From: Amylostereum areolatum
Lineage: Eukaryota > Basidiomycota > Agaricomycetes > Russulales > Stereaceae
Direction of reading: 5' to 3'
Assembly: GCA_012932865.1 (NCBI GenBank)
Contig: SAXG01000078.1
Coordinates: 62,001-126,000 of the forward strand
Length of the DNA stretch: 64,000 nt
Below, piece by piece: positions 45,127 to 55,934 of this stretch. Numbering within the stretch: the stretch's first letter is position 1; each line of letters begins with the position of its first letter. Under the pieces are notes generated by a model. It saw only the letters and a program-made list of their open reading frames with translations, ran no database searches and was not told where the DNA came from. The position numbers and the translations under genes were made by a program.

Positions 45127-45257
45127 GGTGTGCGAGCGTGGGGACGATGGACTCGACATTGTAATATTTATTCTGTTTGAATGCTGTTCACGTCGTTATA
45201 CTAAAGCAGCCTACTGAAGAAGAAGATTGCATCGTGACTAACAGTGCCTGCTGGTTG

Positions 45258-45590
45258 TCACCTATCTTCCCATCCTTTCTTTCAGCATTATATGCGTCAT
45301 CTTCCCCCTCCCCATCATCTCGTCTCGTCACTGACGCCACGCTAGGGCAGAAATCAGCAGCGCGCGGAGGCATCGTCGGTTGCAGCGTCCTCGTCGATAT
45401 CATCTTCAACCAGATATCGCCGCACGCGTTCGCGAGTCTCGTGGGGTACGATGCCCTCTTCGTCCCCACCAACGCCGTTGCCGCCATCGTGTCCGTTCCT
45501 CCTCCCTCTCCTGTCGGTGTTTACGCCCCCGCCGCTAATGAAATGCCGGGGCATCTCCCGGTTCTCCATCAAGACCAAGGCGGATCGACT
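45258..45590 (+). pseudogene. Sugar-transporter relic 2
   Basis: A short remnant of the transporter, counterpart of the 3' part of relic 1 in inverted orientation. Recognisable codons read SVLVDIIFNQISPHAFASLV and VPTNAVAAI, matching the C-terminal half of the intact carrier. The last exon and most of the gene are missing. Confidence 0.7.
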
Positions 45591-45781
45591 CCGAAGACGT
45601 GCAAGAACTCGCGTGTTTGCCTCGGATCCAACTCATGCTCGTGCTTATACAAAGGTGGGTATACACAACTGATGCTCCGGATTTCAAGGTACACGTAGAC
45701 TACATACATATACGACGGCTATAAAAGCGACGCGGAAAGAAAAGCCAAGTGTCTGCCTGGAGAATTTCAAGACCTCGTCCG

Positions 45782-47569
45782 CTACAGGTTCTTGAGCATA
45801 TATAAATCATGCTCCTTCTCAATCAGCGCCAAAGGCCCCACACCCGGAGCCCAATCTATATCCATAAACATATTTATGCTTACGGAGTACTTCGCCTGTC
45901 CCTCCCTCCCGGCCCAATCGAAGTCGACGAGATAGGCGGCTGGTGGGTTAAAGTCAACCATGATATTTGGGAGACGAAGGTCACCGAACACGAAGCCGTT
46001 TTCATGCAGAAGCATGATGGCCTTCTCCACGCTCTGCCGAACCCCTGGATGGAGGGGAGTGCTTTTGGAAACCTCGTAGGCATTCTTCTTTGCCAGATAG
46101 TCCATGACGATCATATGATAACCTCCGCGGACTTGTGCGGAAAAATGCAGCGTCGGTGCGAGCCCCGCGTTAGCTAGCAGGCTGTGTGCCTCCACGTTGT
46201 AGGACCTGCTGAACTTGACAATGACAGTTCTGTCGCCGTTCAATTCCGCACAAAAAATGGGTTGGCGGCAGTTCCCTGATATCCTGCTATAATACTCTAG
46301 GCTGCCCGTGTTTGGAGGCGCCTGGTTCGAGTCAAGGAAGGTAGGATTTGGGAAAAGACGAGCTGCGGCCTTGACTGTGTCGCTGAAAGATAGGCCGCGA
46401 TATTCGTTTTCCAGAGTGGCTAGAGCCTCGCGAAGCGCATGGAAGGTGCGAGCAATATGGACCACGCGCTCGGTCTTGTCAGGCGTCCCACCCAGGAGGA
46501 TGTACTCGGTAAAAGGCTGCACGACGACGATATCGGTGATCATCGCGCCAAAGACGCAGAAGTGGGCACCCGCGAAGACGAACAGGATGCAAGGACAGGA
46601 TGACATATTTCGTATCGGTTCGTACTATGAACGATAGGTTAGCTACGAGGCGGCCCTCTCCGCGGGATAAGAACGTACCAGTTTTTGGGTGACGTGCTTC
46701 TTATATGTAAGTCCCAAGGCTTGGAGACAAGCCTCGCATCCGATCCCGAGTTCAGAATCCCACGCCATGATCGCCGTTACGGCTGAGACGTCGCCGAGAT
46801 CGACGAGGGTCACGCTGTTCCCGCTGGAACGAGACCGCCTGTTTCGCGATTTGTTTACGATCTTGACACCGAGCAAGACTTCCATCAAAGGGACCATTTG
46901 TTCCATGCGCTCGTCTTTGCTGGCGAACAAACGCGACGTGGTGTTGAACAGATCGTGCGTCAGCCGCAATTCTTCCCGGTTGGGGACGGCGGTCGATGTG
47001 TTGTTGTTGAGTTGGTCTTTGAGTTTGGCGAATACGGGATGGTACAAAGTGACAGGCGGGCCATCTAAGTCGTCAGGCCGACCCGAGTTGGCCTGATTTT
47101 TGGAAGGCTCTGAGTGATTTCCGTTCGCGTGAATTCCTACCAGACGAATGATGACAGTCTGCTACACACCGGACATCTTACGAAGATAAGCGACTACGTG
47201 GCTGTCGTTGATATTGAACGCGCTGACCGCCAGATCGTCATCGTTGGGCACGATGTAGTCGTCACCAAGCTTCTGCACGGCTGCATAGACGTCCTTCTCA
47301 GTTTGAAATTGAGTGGGTCCTATGAAGACCTGAGGATTCTGATGGGCGGTGTGGCGGTACGTGGTCAGAGTCAGACGAGGAGTATTGGGATAAGGAAAGC
47401 TCACCAAGGGAACGAGCACGAGATCATCCAGAGGTATCGTGGCTCTGTTGAAAGCCGGCTTGTGTCTTTCGTAAAGTGATTTGTGGAGGGTACCAACCGT
47501 GCAATCGGCGTCTATCTTGACGTTCTTGATCCCTCGGATAAATGGAGAGGCGTAAAGGAAGAGATGCAT
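45782..47569 (-). CDS. Crinkler-like protein with kinase domain, copy C (intact)
   Basis: Exons 47405-47569, 47170-47338, 46679-47109 and 45782-46624 give 535 residues. Order: ubiquitin-like header (about residues 1-55, MHLFLYASPFIRGIKNVKID), a linker with charged helices (LRLTHDLFNTTSRLFASKDE), and a divergent kinase domain of about 200 residues at the C-terminus. Kinase motifs: VIVKFSRSYN (candidate Lys), HENGFVFGDLRLPNIMVD (Asp of the catalytic loop), YLVDFDWAGREG (DFG equivalent) and PGVGPLALIEKEHDLYML at the end. Crinkler-type proteins are known as host-directed effectors in oomycetes and chytrids and are widespread, with unclear roles, in other fungi. No signal peptide is seen. It is near-identical to copy B but keeps the proper C-terminus. 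The upstream flank has 13 extra bases relative to B, which is why the start is set at 47569. Confidence 0.8.
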
Positions 47570-47977
47570 GGCGGACTGCCAGTGTCAGATAGATGTGTGC
47601 ACCAAAGTCAGACGCGGTGACGGGCCCGGAATGTAGAACGACTTTATCTTCTGTTTGAAGTCTGGCTACGAGAGACTAGGGCACATACTTATTAGGGGCT
47701 GCTCAATTTTGCTTACTTAACGGCCTACCGAGTGTATGATATGGTCTTGCAGCTCTAAATCCTCAGGCCTCAGTCCCGAACCTCCCATGGTCGACCTGCC
47801 ATATTCGGAGTTCAACGTTCAATACGTTCATGCATCATGGTTGGATCGTGCCGGCCGTCTTGACGCGTAGGCGTCGAAGCCGGGACCTTTGCATCTTTCC
47901 GCCAAAGCAACACCCCCTCGACTTGTCCGCAACCCTCGTCGCATCGTTCGCAAACTCTGGCGGACGATACTTTCGTC

Positions 47978-49764
47978 ATGCCTTATGGCGCGCTCGCACG
48001 GTTTCAGATCTCCTCTCGCCACTGGACCCGCACCGTCGGACCGCCATTTCGGCACCTCCGAGTCGAAGGATTGCGTTCAAGATTCCCGGCATGCGATGCT
48101 ACGATGGTCGGCATGCGTCGTGGGCTGACGACCTCGGCGCAGGACGGAGGGCCTTTGCTGTCCGTCACCGATGGCATGCAAGGCCCAAAGGTGTGTGAAC
48201 GCGTCCTACTCGAATTTACCGGCGACTCACCGACACACGCGGCGGACCAGGCAATCGATGTCCTCCCATGGCTGCTCGGTCTCATCCCCGTCGCCTTCGT
48301 CCCCGCCCTCCTCCTCTCCGAACGCTCAGCACACAAGACCTTGCCCTTTGTCGTCATGTCGCGCGCGGAGGGGCACACCGACTGCACGAGCGGCATGATG
48401 AAGGGCATCCTCTTCCACCTAAAGGGCAAGGTGCGTGCCGCCGTCCTACCACCTCTTCCGCCCGCCCATCCTCACCGCCCGCCCTTGGATTCAGGCGTTG
48501 ATCCGTCACAAAGACGCGTTTATCGACGTTTGGAACGGCCTCCCCCTCTTCTGGCGCTCGCTGGGCGTCTCGGGCTGCCGCCTCTACCTCGCCGGCGTCC
48601 TTCCCGCCTTCGCCCACGCGTCCGAAACCCAACTCACGGTCCTCAAGGTGTGCGCCCTCAACGTCGGACTCTGGCTGGTGTGGAAGATCCCCGCGCCGGG
48701 CCTGAACCGCTGGCTCTCGCGTAGACTGGCGTACGACCGTCTGAACCCGGCATGGAAGACGGTCGGGGCGTGGGTGAGCCCGCTCAGGTTCGTCGACCGC
48801 TCCCCTGCGCGCGCATAGTTGCGTGCCTGATGGTGCGTGCGCGCGCGCAGCCACAGGTCCATTGTCCATCTCTCCGCCAACTGTCTGGCCATCGCCCTGC
48901 TCGGTATTCCCCCTCCCCTTTTGCTTGCCTCATCGACGACACTGATTCGGCGGAGACAGGCGAGCTCGCGTGCAAGTGGATGGAGAAGCGGCGCAGAGCC
49001 GTCGAAGGCGAAGGAGCAACCCCGCACCGCTCCGAAGCCGTGCAGCGGTACCAGCTCTACGCCTTCGTCCTGACGGGCGCGTTTGGTTTTCCTTCTCTCC
49101 ACCGGACCGCGGCCACTGAGCGTTCGCACAGCGGGGCTCACCTCCACCGTACTCTCCGCCGCCCACTTTCGCGCCATCGGATTCCGCCAGATCCTCCGCG
49201 AGCTCTCCAAGCGGCCTCTCAAGCCCCGAGGACGCCTCGTGGAGTTCCTCTCCCCACGCCCTGCGAACTTAATGAAGACGCCCGCGACCGTGACGTTCGG
49301 CGCGACCGGGATCGTGTATGCGCTGGGAACGCTTGTGGTGCTCGGCGCGGACGAGGCCGATAAGGACGAGAAGACGAAACCGTGGATGGACAGGCTCTTC
49401 CCCGCGTGGCGTGGGACGCTGCCCGTTGCACTCTCCGGAGCGCTCGCGTTCGACCTCGCGGGGCTTGTGTTTGGTTGGAGGTCCGCACCGTTTGCCCTTG
49501 AGTCCTGTGCTCTGCTTGACAGACAGATGCAGACGCTTCGACCACGCCGCGCACGTCGGCGGCGCACTCTTCGGCGCGTGCTACCACGCGTCCGGGTTCG
49601 CGATATGGGACGCGTGCTACAGGGGATGGTGGGACAGCGTGTACGGTAAAGTGGCCGATGATTGGGTGCGTCGGGTGAGGTCTGAAAGAGAAGGTAAGGC
49701 TAGGAAGGAGGAGGCTCGGAAGGAGGAAGCCATGACAAAGGGGACGGGGGAGTCAGGAAGTTGA
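47978..49764 (+). CDS. Rhomboid-family membrane protein, copy 1 (catalytic Ser replaced by Thr)
   Basis: Polytopic membrane protein related to intramembrane serine proteases. Starts MPYGALARFQISSRHW. The first intron (about 48191-48253) is a multiple of three. Further exons carry AIDVLPWLLGLIPVAFVPAL (helix), LVWKIPAPGLNRWLSRRLAY, HLSANCLAIALLG (the family H-x3-N motif), AVQRYQLYAFVLT, VTFGATGIVYALG (GxSG position, Thr codon 49305-49307), LPVALSGALAFDLAGLVFGW and FDHAAHVGGALFGACYHASG with the catalytic His. The usual GxSG serine is Thr, so I predict loss of protease activity, although His and the HxxxN motif remain. The N-terminus could be a mitochondrial presequence (basic, no acidic residues in the first 25). 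The tail is rich in Lys and Glu. Confidence 0.82.
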
Positions 49765-50328
49765 AGAGGAGCTACAAAGCGAACTTCTAGTGTAAGTGAG
49801 TCGCCTGGTGCGTTGTCGTTGTCGTCCTCATCTCAGTTTTTTCTTTGCTTTCGAGCCGCTTCCCACCTCCACTTTATACCCCATGATGATCTGTACAACA
49901 CCACCCTCGTCGCATTGCTGTCTAATACACTTCTGAGTATTTTCCCTCCAAGTCTGTCGAGCATCAGCAGGCAAGCACAGTGCTCGCCTTTGTCTTCTCC
50001 TCGTCGCCGCCTTCATTTATATCTACTAGTAGTAATTTCTCCTCTCCGAAGGCTCGTTGAATTCTACCTTCAAGTTCACCATCCTCTCCCGTGAAAAACA
50101 CCTTCACAGCACGGGCGAAATGATAAGTATGGAGGAGCTCGACGAGGTGGGCACCGGTTAACGGGGATCGCCGGAGGTGTGATTACGTCATCGATATTTG
50201 AGCTTTGCTTCCGCATAGCTGGTCACCGTCTCACCGACGCCAACCTCCTATGCCTCCTCCTATCTTTCCTCGGCCATCCCGGTACGCACTCGTCACCATG
50301 TCTCGAGTTCTCCACACCTCGGAAAACG

Positions 50329-50335
50329 TATAAAT
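50329..50335 (+). promoter_or_regulatory. TATA box, acidic protein gene copy 1
   Basis: TATAAAT 91 bp upstream of the start at 50426, within a segment almost identical to that upstream of copy 2. Confidence 0.55.
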
Positions 50336-50425
50336 CCCCCTTCAGATGGGTCGAAGAAAGGACACAAACCCGTCTCTTTACCCATTCACTTCCCCCCCGC
50401 ACCGACGTCCATCTCACAAAGTAAC

Positions 50426-51084
50426 ATGTCTCCATCCATCTCCACCCACACCGTTCAATCCACCCACCGCAAGTTCAAGCGCACCATCCACAAGAAGCCC
50501 CGCTGCGTACGTTTGAATACCCCTCTACCTCGAACGCGCACTCATCGTGATCGACAGTTTTTCACTCCGGATCCCCACGCGGTCACCGCCGCGGTCGCGA
50601 TGGCCCGCGAGGAGGCCTTCATGCGGACATGCGCCGAACCCGACGAGCGCATCGTGACAGACGAACGCGTTGAGGAAGACGCCGAGAAGACGGTGTACTC
50701 CTATGTCGTGCGTGCCCTTCCGTTCCTCCTTTCCGCTCAGCGCGTCTGAACTCGTTCTCGTCGTGCAGGAGTTGATTTCGTTCAACGACGGATTGCCCCC
50801 CCTCCGCGTCGCCCACCGCCGTATCGAGTATCACGAGCCGGAGGACGCGTCGGACGCCACGGACGAAGAGGAGGAGGACAGCGTGCCCATCATCACCACC
50901 TTCGCCAACGGCGAGACGCGGCGCGAGCAGACGTTTACCGTGCGTCGTCTTCCCTTCTTCTCCTTTGTCTCGCTGCTCACGGACGGCGATTCCTCAGGAC
51001 ATCATCCCCGGCGACGCGTACGGGCCTGCCTCCATCGTCACCCGTCGACGCATTGAGATTGTCGCCGACTCCGACGAGGAGTGA
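50426..51084 (+). CDS. Small acidic protein of unknown function, copy 1
   Basis: Four exons (50426-50506, 50558-50707, 50769-50939, 50998-51084) give 162 residues. The N-terminus is basic and Ser/Thr/His-rich (MSPSISTHTVQSTHRKFKRT). The rest is acidic with clusters DERIVTDERVEEDAEKTVYS, PEDASDATDEEEEDS and the terminal IVADSDEE. No signal peptide, membrane segment or known domain is seen. The first intron is 51 bp, a multiple of three without stops, so retention would only add residues. The second copy at 57664-58321 differs by a handful of residues. The basic-then-acidic layout suggests a soluble, perhaps nuclear protein, but this is a guess. Confidence 0.75.
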
Positions 51085-51456
51085 CACCTGTGTGTTTTTG
51101 GTGTATTCCTTCCATCATGTACTTCACGCTCTCGCATACACGGACGCTTCGGACGATGGACCGCATACTCGTATCATCTGTATCCCCTATATCCTAGACC
51201 ATAGACCATTGCACAGCAACCCAATCCCGCACATAAGTAGCTTTCGTACCAATCACGCCAACCACTCTCATCGAACTGCGCGATCGGCGAACATAAGCCT
51301 TTCTTTTGCTTCAGACCCAGAGCGCGCATCATCCAAGCTGTGCGGCTGCCACGCCGGACACACCACCCCTTCTCTCCCACTTTCTCCATGTACCCTGATT
51401 CCTAACCTCTCGCCACTACCCACGCCCGCTCACAATCCTACTCACCGACCACGACC

Positions 51457-53161
51457 ATGAGCCTCGACCAGAACCTGTTCACGCTCAACATCACGCCCAA
51501 CGCCTCCGACCCGTCCCTCGTCGACCTCGTCGACCCCACCGGAAAAGTGCACTACCACAAGCAGCGCGAGCTCGACGCCGCGCCGGCGTACAGGATCGGG
51601 GTGTACGGTGCGTGTTTTCGGGCCTTCGGGTTGAGATCGGACGGAGGGCTGAAGCTGAAGATGAAACTGGGCGGAGGACAGACCCGCTCTCGCAGGCGCT
51701 GCTCGCGACGGCCTCTGGGCCGGCGGCGACGAGCAAGGTCAAGGTGATCGAGCTACACAACCCGTCACACGTCGTCGAGCTCAAGTCCGTCGGCACGCTC
51801 TCGTTCAAATGGGCGTTCAAATGGGAAGAGTGCGTCCTCGTCCCATTCACGCTCTCCTCGAGCCTCCCCCTTCCCCTTCCATCCCATCCAATCACCTGTC
51901 CCATCCGCCGTCCGACCCTCACGCTCGCACCATATTAGCCACGAATTCGAGTGGAAGCGCGAGGAATGCTACCTGGTGCGCAAGCCGGACCCGGCGGTGC
52001 TGGTCGCGGTGACGAAGGAGCCGGCGGGGAGGCTGCGGACGACGGCGGTGCAGATCCTGGACTACAACCTGCACCGGTTCGACGTCTGGGACCGCAAGGG
52101 GCTGGAGATCGTGCTGCTGACCGCGCTGCTCACGTTCCACGACCTCAACGACGCGTACCACGCCGGCGCCCCCGCGGAGACGGCCGTCGCGGCGCCCGTG
52201 CCCCCGCCCAAGCCGGCGCCGCGCGTGGGCATCGACCGGATCGCGGAGATGCAGGCGGCAAGGGGGGAGGTGAACGAGGTCACGGTGGCGGAGGAGGGCG
52301 TGGTGGAGGACTATGCGGAGTACGCGGCGCAGCTGCTCGAGGTGCGCTTTCAGCCTCGCTGTTCCTCGCCCGGCCCGCGGGTCGTGTTCGCGATTCCTGA
52401 CGGTGTGCCAGGACGACGCGATGCTGTTCGTCACCGTGCGCTCTGCGTCCGCCGCGGAGGTGCCCAAGGTCCTGGCCGTGGTCGAAGAGACGAAGCGGAT
52501 CCGACACAAGAAAGGTGCGCTTCGTTTCCCTGGTCATACACCCCAAATCTAACCACCATCTCGCGCTCGATCGTTCACCGTTCCATCATCCCGCCATCCC
52601 GCCATCCCGCCCCCGCCCCGATCCATAGGCCTCGAAAACACCCAAGACTTGCACCAGTACGTCGTCTACGACACCTCCCGCCCGACGCGCATCAACCTCG
52701 ACGACCCCGCGCCGGGATCCAATCCCATGGACCGTTACGCCCCACCCACCAACCTCGCGGTGCATCTCTCCAAGATCGACATGCCCGAGCTCAGGCCCAA
52801 GCCCGCACCTCCCAAGCCCTCTTCCTCCTCTTCCTCCTCCTCTCCTACCCCCGGCTACGCACCCTCATCCGCCTCCCCGACCCCTCCCCGCAAATACCCG
52901 CCCGCCCGCAAAGCGTCTCCCTCGCCTTCACCCGCCCCGCCTCGCACCCGCAAGTCCTCTGCATCCGCCCTTCGCAGGCCCGCGTCGACCCCCACACCGC
53001 CAGCGCCCTCCCCGCCTCTCTTCAGCCGGTTCCTCCAAAGGCCACAGGCGCAGGCGCAGGCGCACTCGCCGTCGCCCGCGCAGCTCAGCAATCCCTCGGT
53101 ATACGTCGCGAATGCGGGGCGCGCCGTCAGCGACACGCTGTGGGGGAAGAAGCGGCGGTAG
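51457..53161 (+). CDS. Conserved-looking protein of unknown function with a Pro/Ser-rich tail
   Basis: Starts MSLDQNLFTLNITPNASDPS. Exons read: 51457 to about 51604, a second with ATSKVKVIELHNPSHVVELK, a third with REECYLVRKPDPAVLVAVTK and LDYNLHRFDVWDRKGLEIVL, a short one with AMLFVTVRSASAAEVPKVLA, and a last from about 52629 (GLENTQDLHQYVVYDTSRPT). The first two-thirds alternate hydrophobic and polar residues like a beta-rich domain, somewhat reminiscent of tubby/LURP-type folds, but I cannot assign it. The last 120 residues are low complexity, with Ser, Pro, Ala and basic residues, ending SDTLWGKKRR. It lies in the spacer of inverted duplication 2, converging on the GH79 gene. Confidence 0.65.
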
Positions 53162-53429
53162 TGGAGGGGGCTTCGCGGAGGTACTCGACGTCGGACGCGC
53201 ATATATGTATCGATTGGTTGTCTGTGTATGTATGTACATCGCCGTTTCGTTTGTAGGATGTGAGCTCAAGGAGGTCGGTGCGTGCGGTGCTTAGTACAGA
53301 CCGGGGTCCGAATCGTCCGTCAGAGATACAAGTGATGATAATTGCACCATCCGCGGATGCATCAAGAAAAAAAGATACAGCACTGTCCGTCCAAGGTATA
53401 TACATCTACGAGCCCACCCTCCCCTCCCC

Positions 53430-55934
53430 TCACCACGCCGCCGCCATCGCGCCAACCGCAAACGCCGCGGGGACGAGCGCCGCGGCCCAACCCTCCACCC
53501 GCACCCTGCTCCCCGCGCTCCGATCCCGCGCCCCCTGGCTCGTCGCGCCCCGCAGCCCGCCCAGATTCGTGTGCCCGTTCGAGCTCGCGAGCGCGGACGG
53601 GTCGACCTTGGCCGTGTTCACGGTCGCGGTGTAGTACGTCGTCGGGAAGGTCGCGACCCGCGCTCTCGGGGGGCGTCACGGCGTCGTAGCCGTCGTCGGT
53701 GAGGAAGACGACGGCGACGCCCGGCGCGGGGACGGAGACGCTGCACACGTTGGTCGCCTGGTCGCATTGGATCGTCTCGACGGAGAGCTCGCCGGTGAGC
53801 CTGCCGTCCGACTCGAAGTGGTTCCCGAACGTCTGGCGGTGGGGATGGGAGTTGCGCTCAGCGGTGACGGACGCGGAGGCTGAGGGAAGAGACGCACCTG
53901 GCCCGCCCACGTAAAGTTGCCCTTCTGTGTCACGGAGCTCGCGCTGAAACGCCTGTAAAAAAGGGAAAGGGCACGCCCTGTCAGGCTCAGGCTCCGCCAT
54001 GGAAAGAGGAACGACACACTTCACCCGCACAGACACGGGGTTGGCGGGGGCCTGCCCCGTCTGCCCGCCTCCGATCGATATCTGCGCCGTGTACGCCTGC
54101 GCGCCAGACGGGTCGTCGATGTAGTTCATGAGCACGACCTTCGTGGGCGTCCCGCTCTCGTAGATGGCCCACCCGGGCGTCTCGTCCTGGTTCCCGTTCA
54201 TCTGGAGGTCCACGACCTGGCTCTTGTTGCTCGGGCCAAGGATCTCGGACACGACGAGGGAGACGTAGTACATCGGTCCGATCGTCCACTGCCGGAAGGT
54301 GGTCTGGTTCGTGGGCGGGGGCGTGAACGGGTTGTAGTACGAGTTCTGCCCGCCGAGATGGTAGAGCGCGGCGGAGAAGTTGTTCGCGGCGAGCGTGAGC
54401 GCCCAGTCGAGGCCCCAGAGCGCGCCGGTGAACGAGTCGGAGATGCCGACGAAGCCGGAGCAGGACGCGGTGTTGGTCTCGAACATGATCATCGGCTTGT
54501 TGTGCGCGACGGCGACCGCGGCGGACGAGACGTAGTCCTGCACGAGCGACGTCGGCGCCGAGTGGCGCAGGTAGTCCCCGATCACGTCCTGCGGCTGGAT
54601 GATCGGCGCGCCCGTGTTGTACACCGCCGCGCAGTTGTTGTTCGGATACCTGTCGGTCGGGGACTGTCAGCACGACGGACGGACGCGGAGGGAGGGCCGG
54701 CGGCGGTCACGTGCCTTTCGACCGCGAGCGCGTGCAGCTCCTCGAGGTAAGTGTCCACGATTCCCGTCGCCCACACCTGGTCGGGATTCCAGTCGGGGCT
54801 GAAGGAGCCCGCGGAGATGCTGGGCACGAGCCAGAGGTCGTCTTTCCGTGGCATGTCCGCGTCCGACGCCGTCTGCGCAACCAGCCCGCCGATTTCGGCC
54901 GTGTAGTTCGCTGGCGAGTATCCCTGAAAAGCCGTCCCGACGTCAGCATCGACCGCACGCGGGGTTAGTAGAGTCAGGGTGGACGCACCTCGGGACGGTG
55001 GTTGCGCCCATTCTGAGCGTACAGGTCCGGCTCGTTGCCGGCTTGCAGCGCAATGAGACGATCGCCGAGAATGCGCTGCGCGTGCTCCGCAAGCTTGAGA
55101 TCGTACGGCGTGGTGTTGAAGAACGGAATGCCTGTCGCGAATCGAATCCGTGGACTTCTTCAGCCGACGCGCCCCCCTAAAGTCCACGCGAAAAAGCACA
55201 CACCCATGTACCACCTCGTGTTCGTCAGATCCGAGATGTTGCCCATCATGTACACCAGGTCGTCCGTGAACTCGAGCGGGGGCGTGCCCGTGTGCGCGAG
55301 CGCGTTCGCGTAGTCCTTCTGCAGGATCGTGCCGTTGGCGAGGCTGTCCTTGAGCTCCGCGCTCTCCTGCGTGTTACCGCCGACCCGGACCTGGACCCAG
55401 CCAGCGCGCGCGACGATGTTCGCCATCAGGTTGAGGAATGGCACGAAGAGCACGGTGCTGTCCGGGTGCGCGGGCGATCAGCGGACGCATGAACGCAGGA
55501 GCCGCGAATCGGAGGGTTTGGGTGTGCATCTCACCTGTTCTTCCCCACTGCCCGCTCCGAGGTGAGCGGCACGCCTCTGACCGCGGAAGGATCGAAAGAC
55601 ACTCACAGACTTGCGTCGCCACCGACATCTCGACCGAAAACCCGACAAACGCGCCGCTCTGCGGGATCGACAGGTTCGTCATCCCGCCCGTGTAGAGCTG
55701 CACGGGAAAGTTGGTGTTGATCGGGGGGTTCGGTGGCGCGGGCGCAACGAGCGTCGTCGGGTCGTACGCGGCCGCACCCGTGTACGCTGCGGCGCCCGCT
55801 GTGGCCGTCTGGCTCTCAGCGGCGCCGCCGAAGATGACCTGGGGGTTTTTCGGGTGGTAGACGGACCATTGGGCTCGAGCAAGGAGCGGGAGGGCGAGGG
55901 CGAGGAGGTGGGGCAGGAAGGCGCCCGTCCGCAT
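53430..55934 (-). CDS. GH79-type beta-glucuronidase-like glycosidase, probably GPI-anchored
   Basis: Secreted retaining glycosidase acting on glucuronic-acid-capped glycans. The start at 55934 gives signal peptide MRTGAFLPHLLALALPLLARA. Domain order: an N-terminal strand region ending GAFVGFSVEMSVATQV, the barrel with GWVQVRVGGNTQESAEL, the acid/base in LIALQAGNEPDLYAQNG (Glu codon 55031-55033) and the nucleophile in KPMIMFETNTASCSGFVG (Glu codon 54478-54480), then the C-terminal beta-domain. About seven exons. The end has FPTTYYTATVNTAKVDPS and a hydrophobic tail (AAALVPAAFAVGAMAAAW) typical of a GPI signal. That tail is one base out of frame with VVFLTDDGYDAVTPPESA across a run of six G (53668-53673), so there is either an indel in the assembly or a real frameshift. 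Confidence 0.82.
53668..53673 (-). other. Homopolymer at which the GH79 reading frame shifts
   Basis: Six G on the plus strand. Upstream codons read DGYDAVTPPE, while the downstream GPI-tail frame begins TFPTTYYTATVN. A run of five instead of six would keep a single frame. Confidence 0.6.

Larger units (their letters stand above)
45240..47631 (-). repeat. Inverted duplication 1, right arm
   Basis: Reverse-complement counterpart of 34662-37410. It contains Crinkler copy C, a homologous intergenic stretch with (C/T)GGA(A/G)CATCAGTTGTGT, and sugar-transporter relic 2. The arm ends about 110 bp past the stop codon of the alpha-xylosidase. Confidence 0.85.
47838..51240 (+). repeat. Inverted duplication 2, left arm
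   Basis: Matches 57490-60687 in reverse orientation and gene order (rhomboid then small acidic protein). Similarity is moderate over the rhomboid gene and very high from about 50190 to 51080, then moderate to about 51240. Confidence 0.85.
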
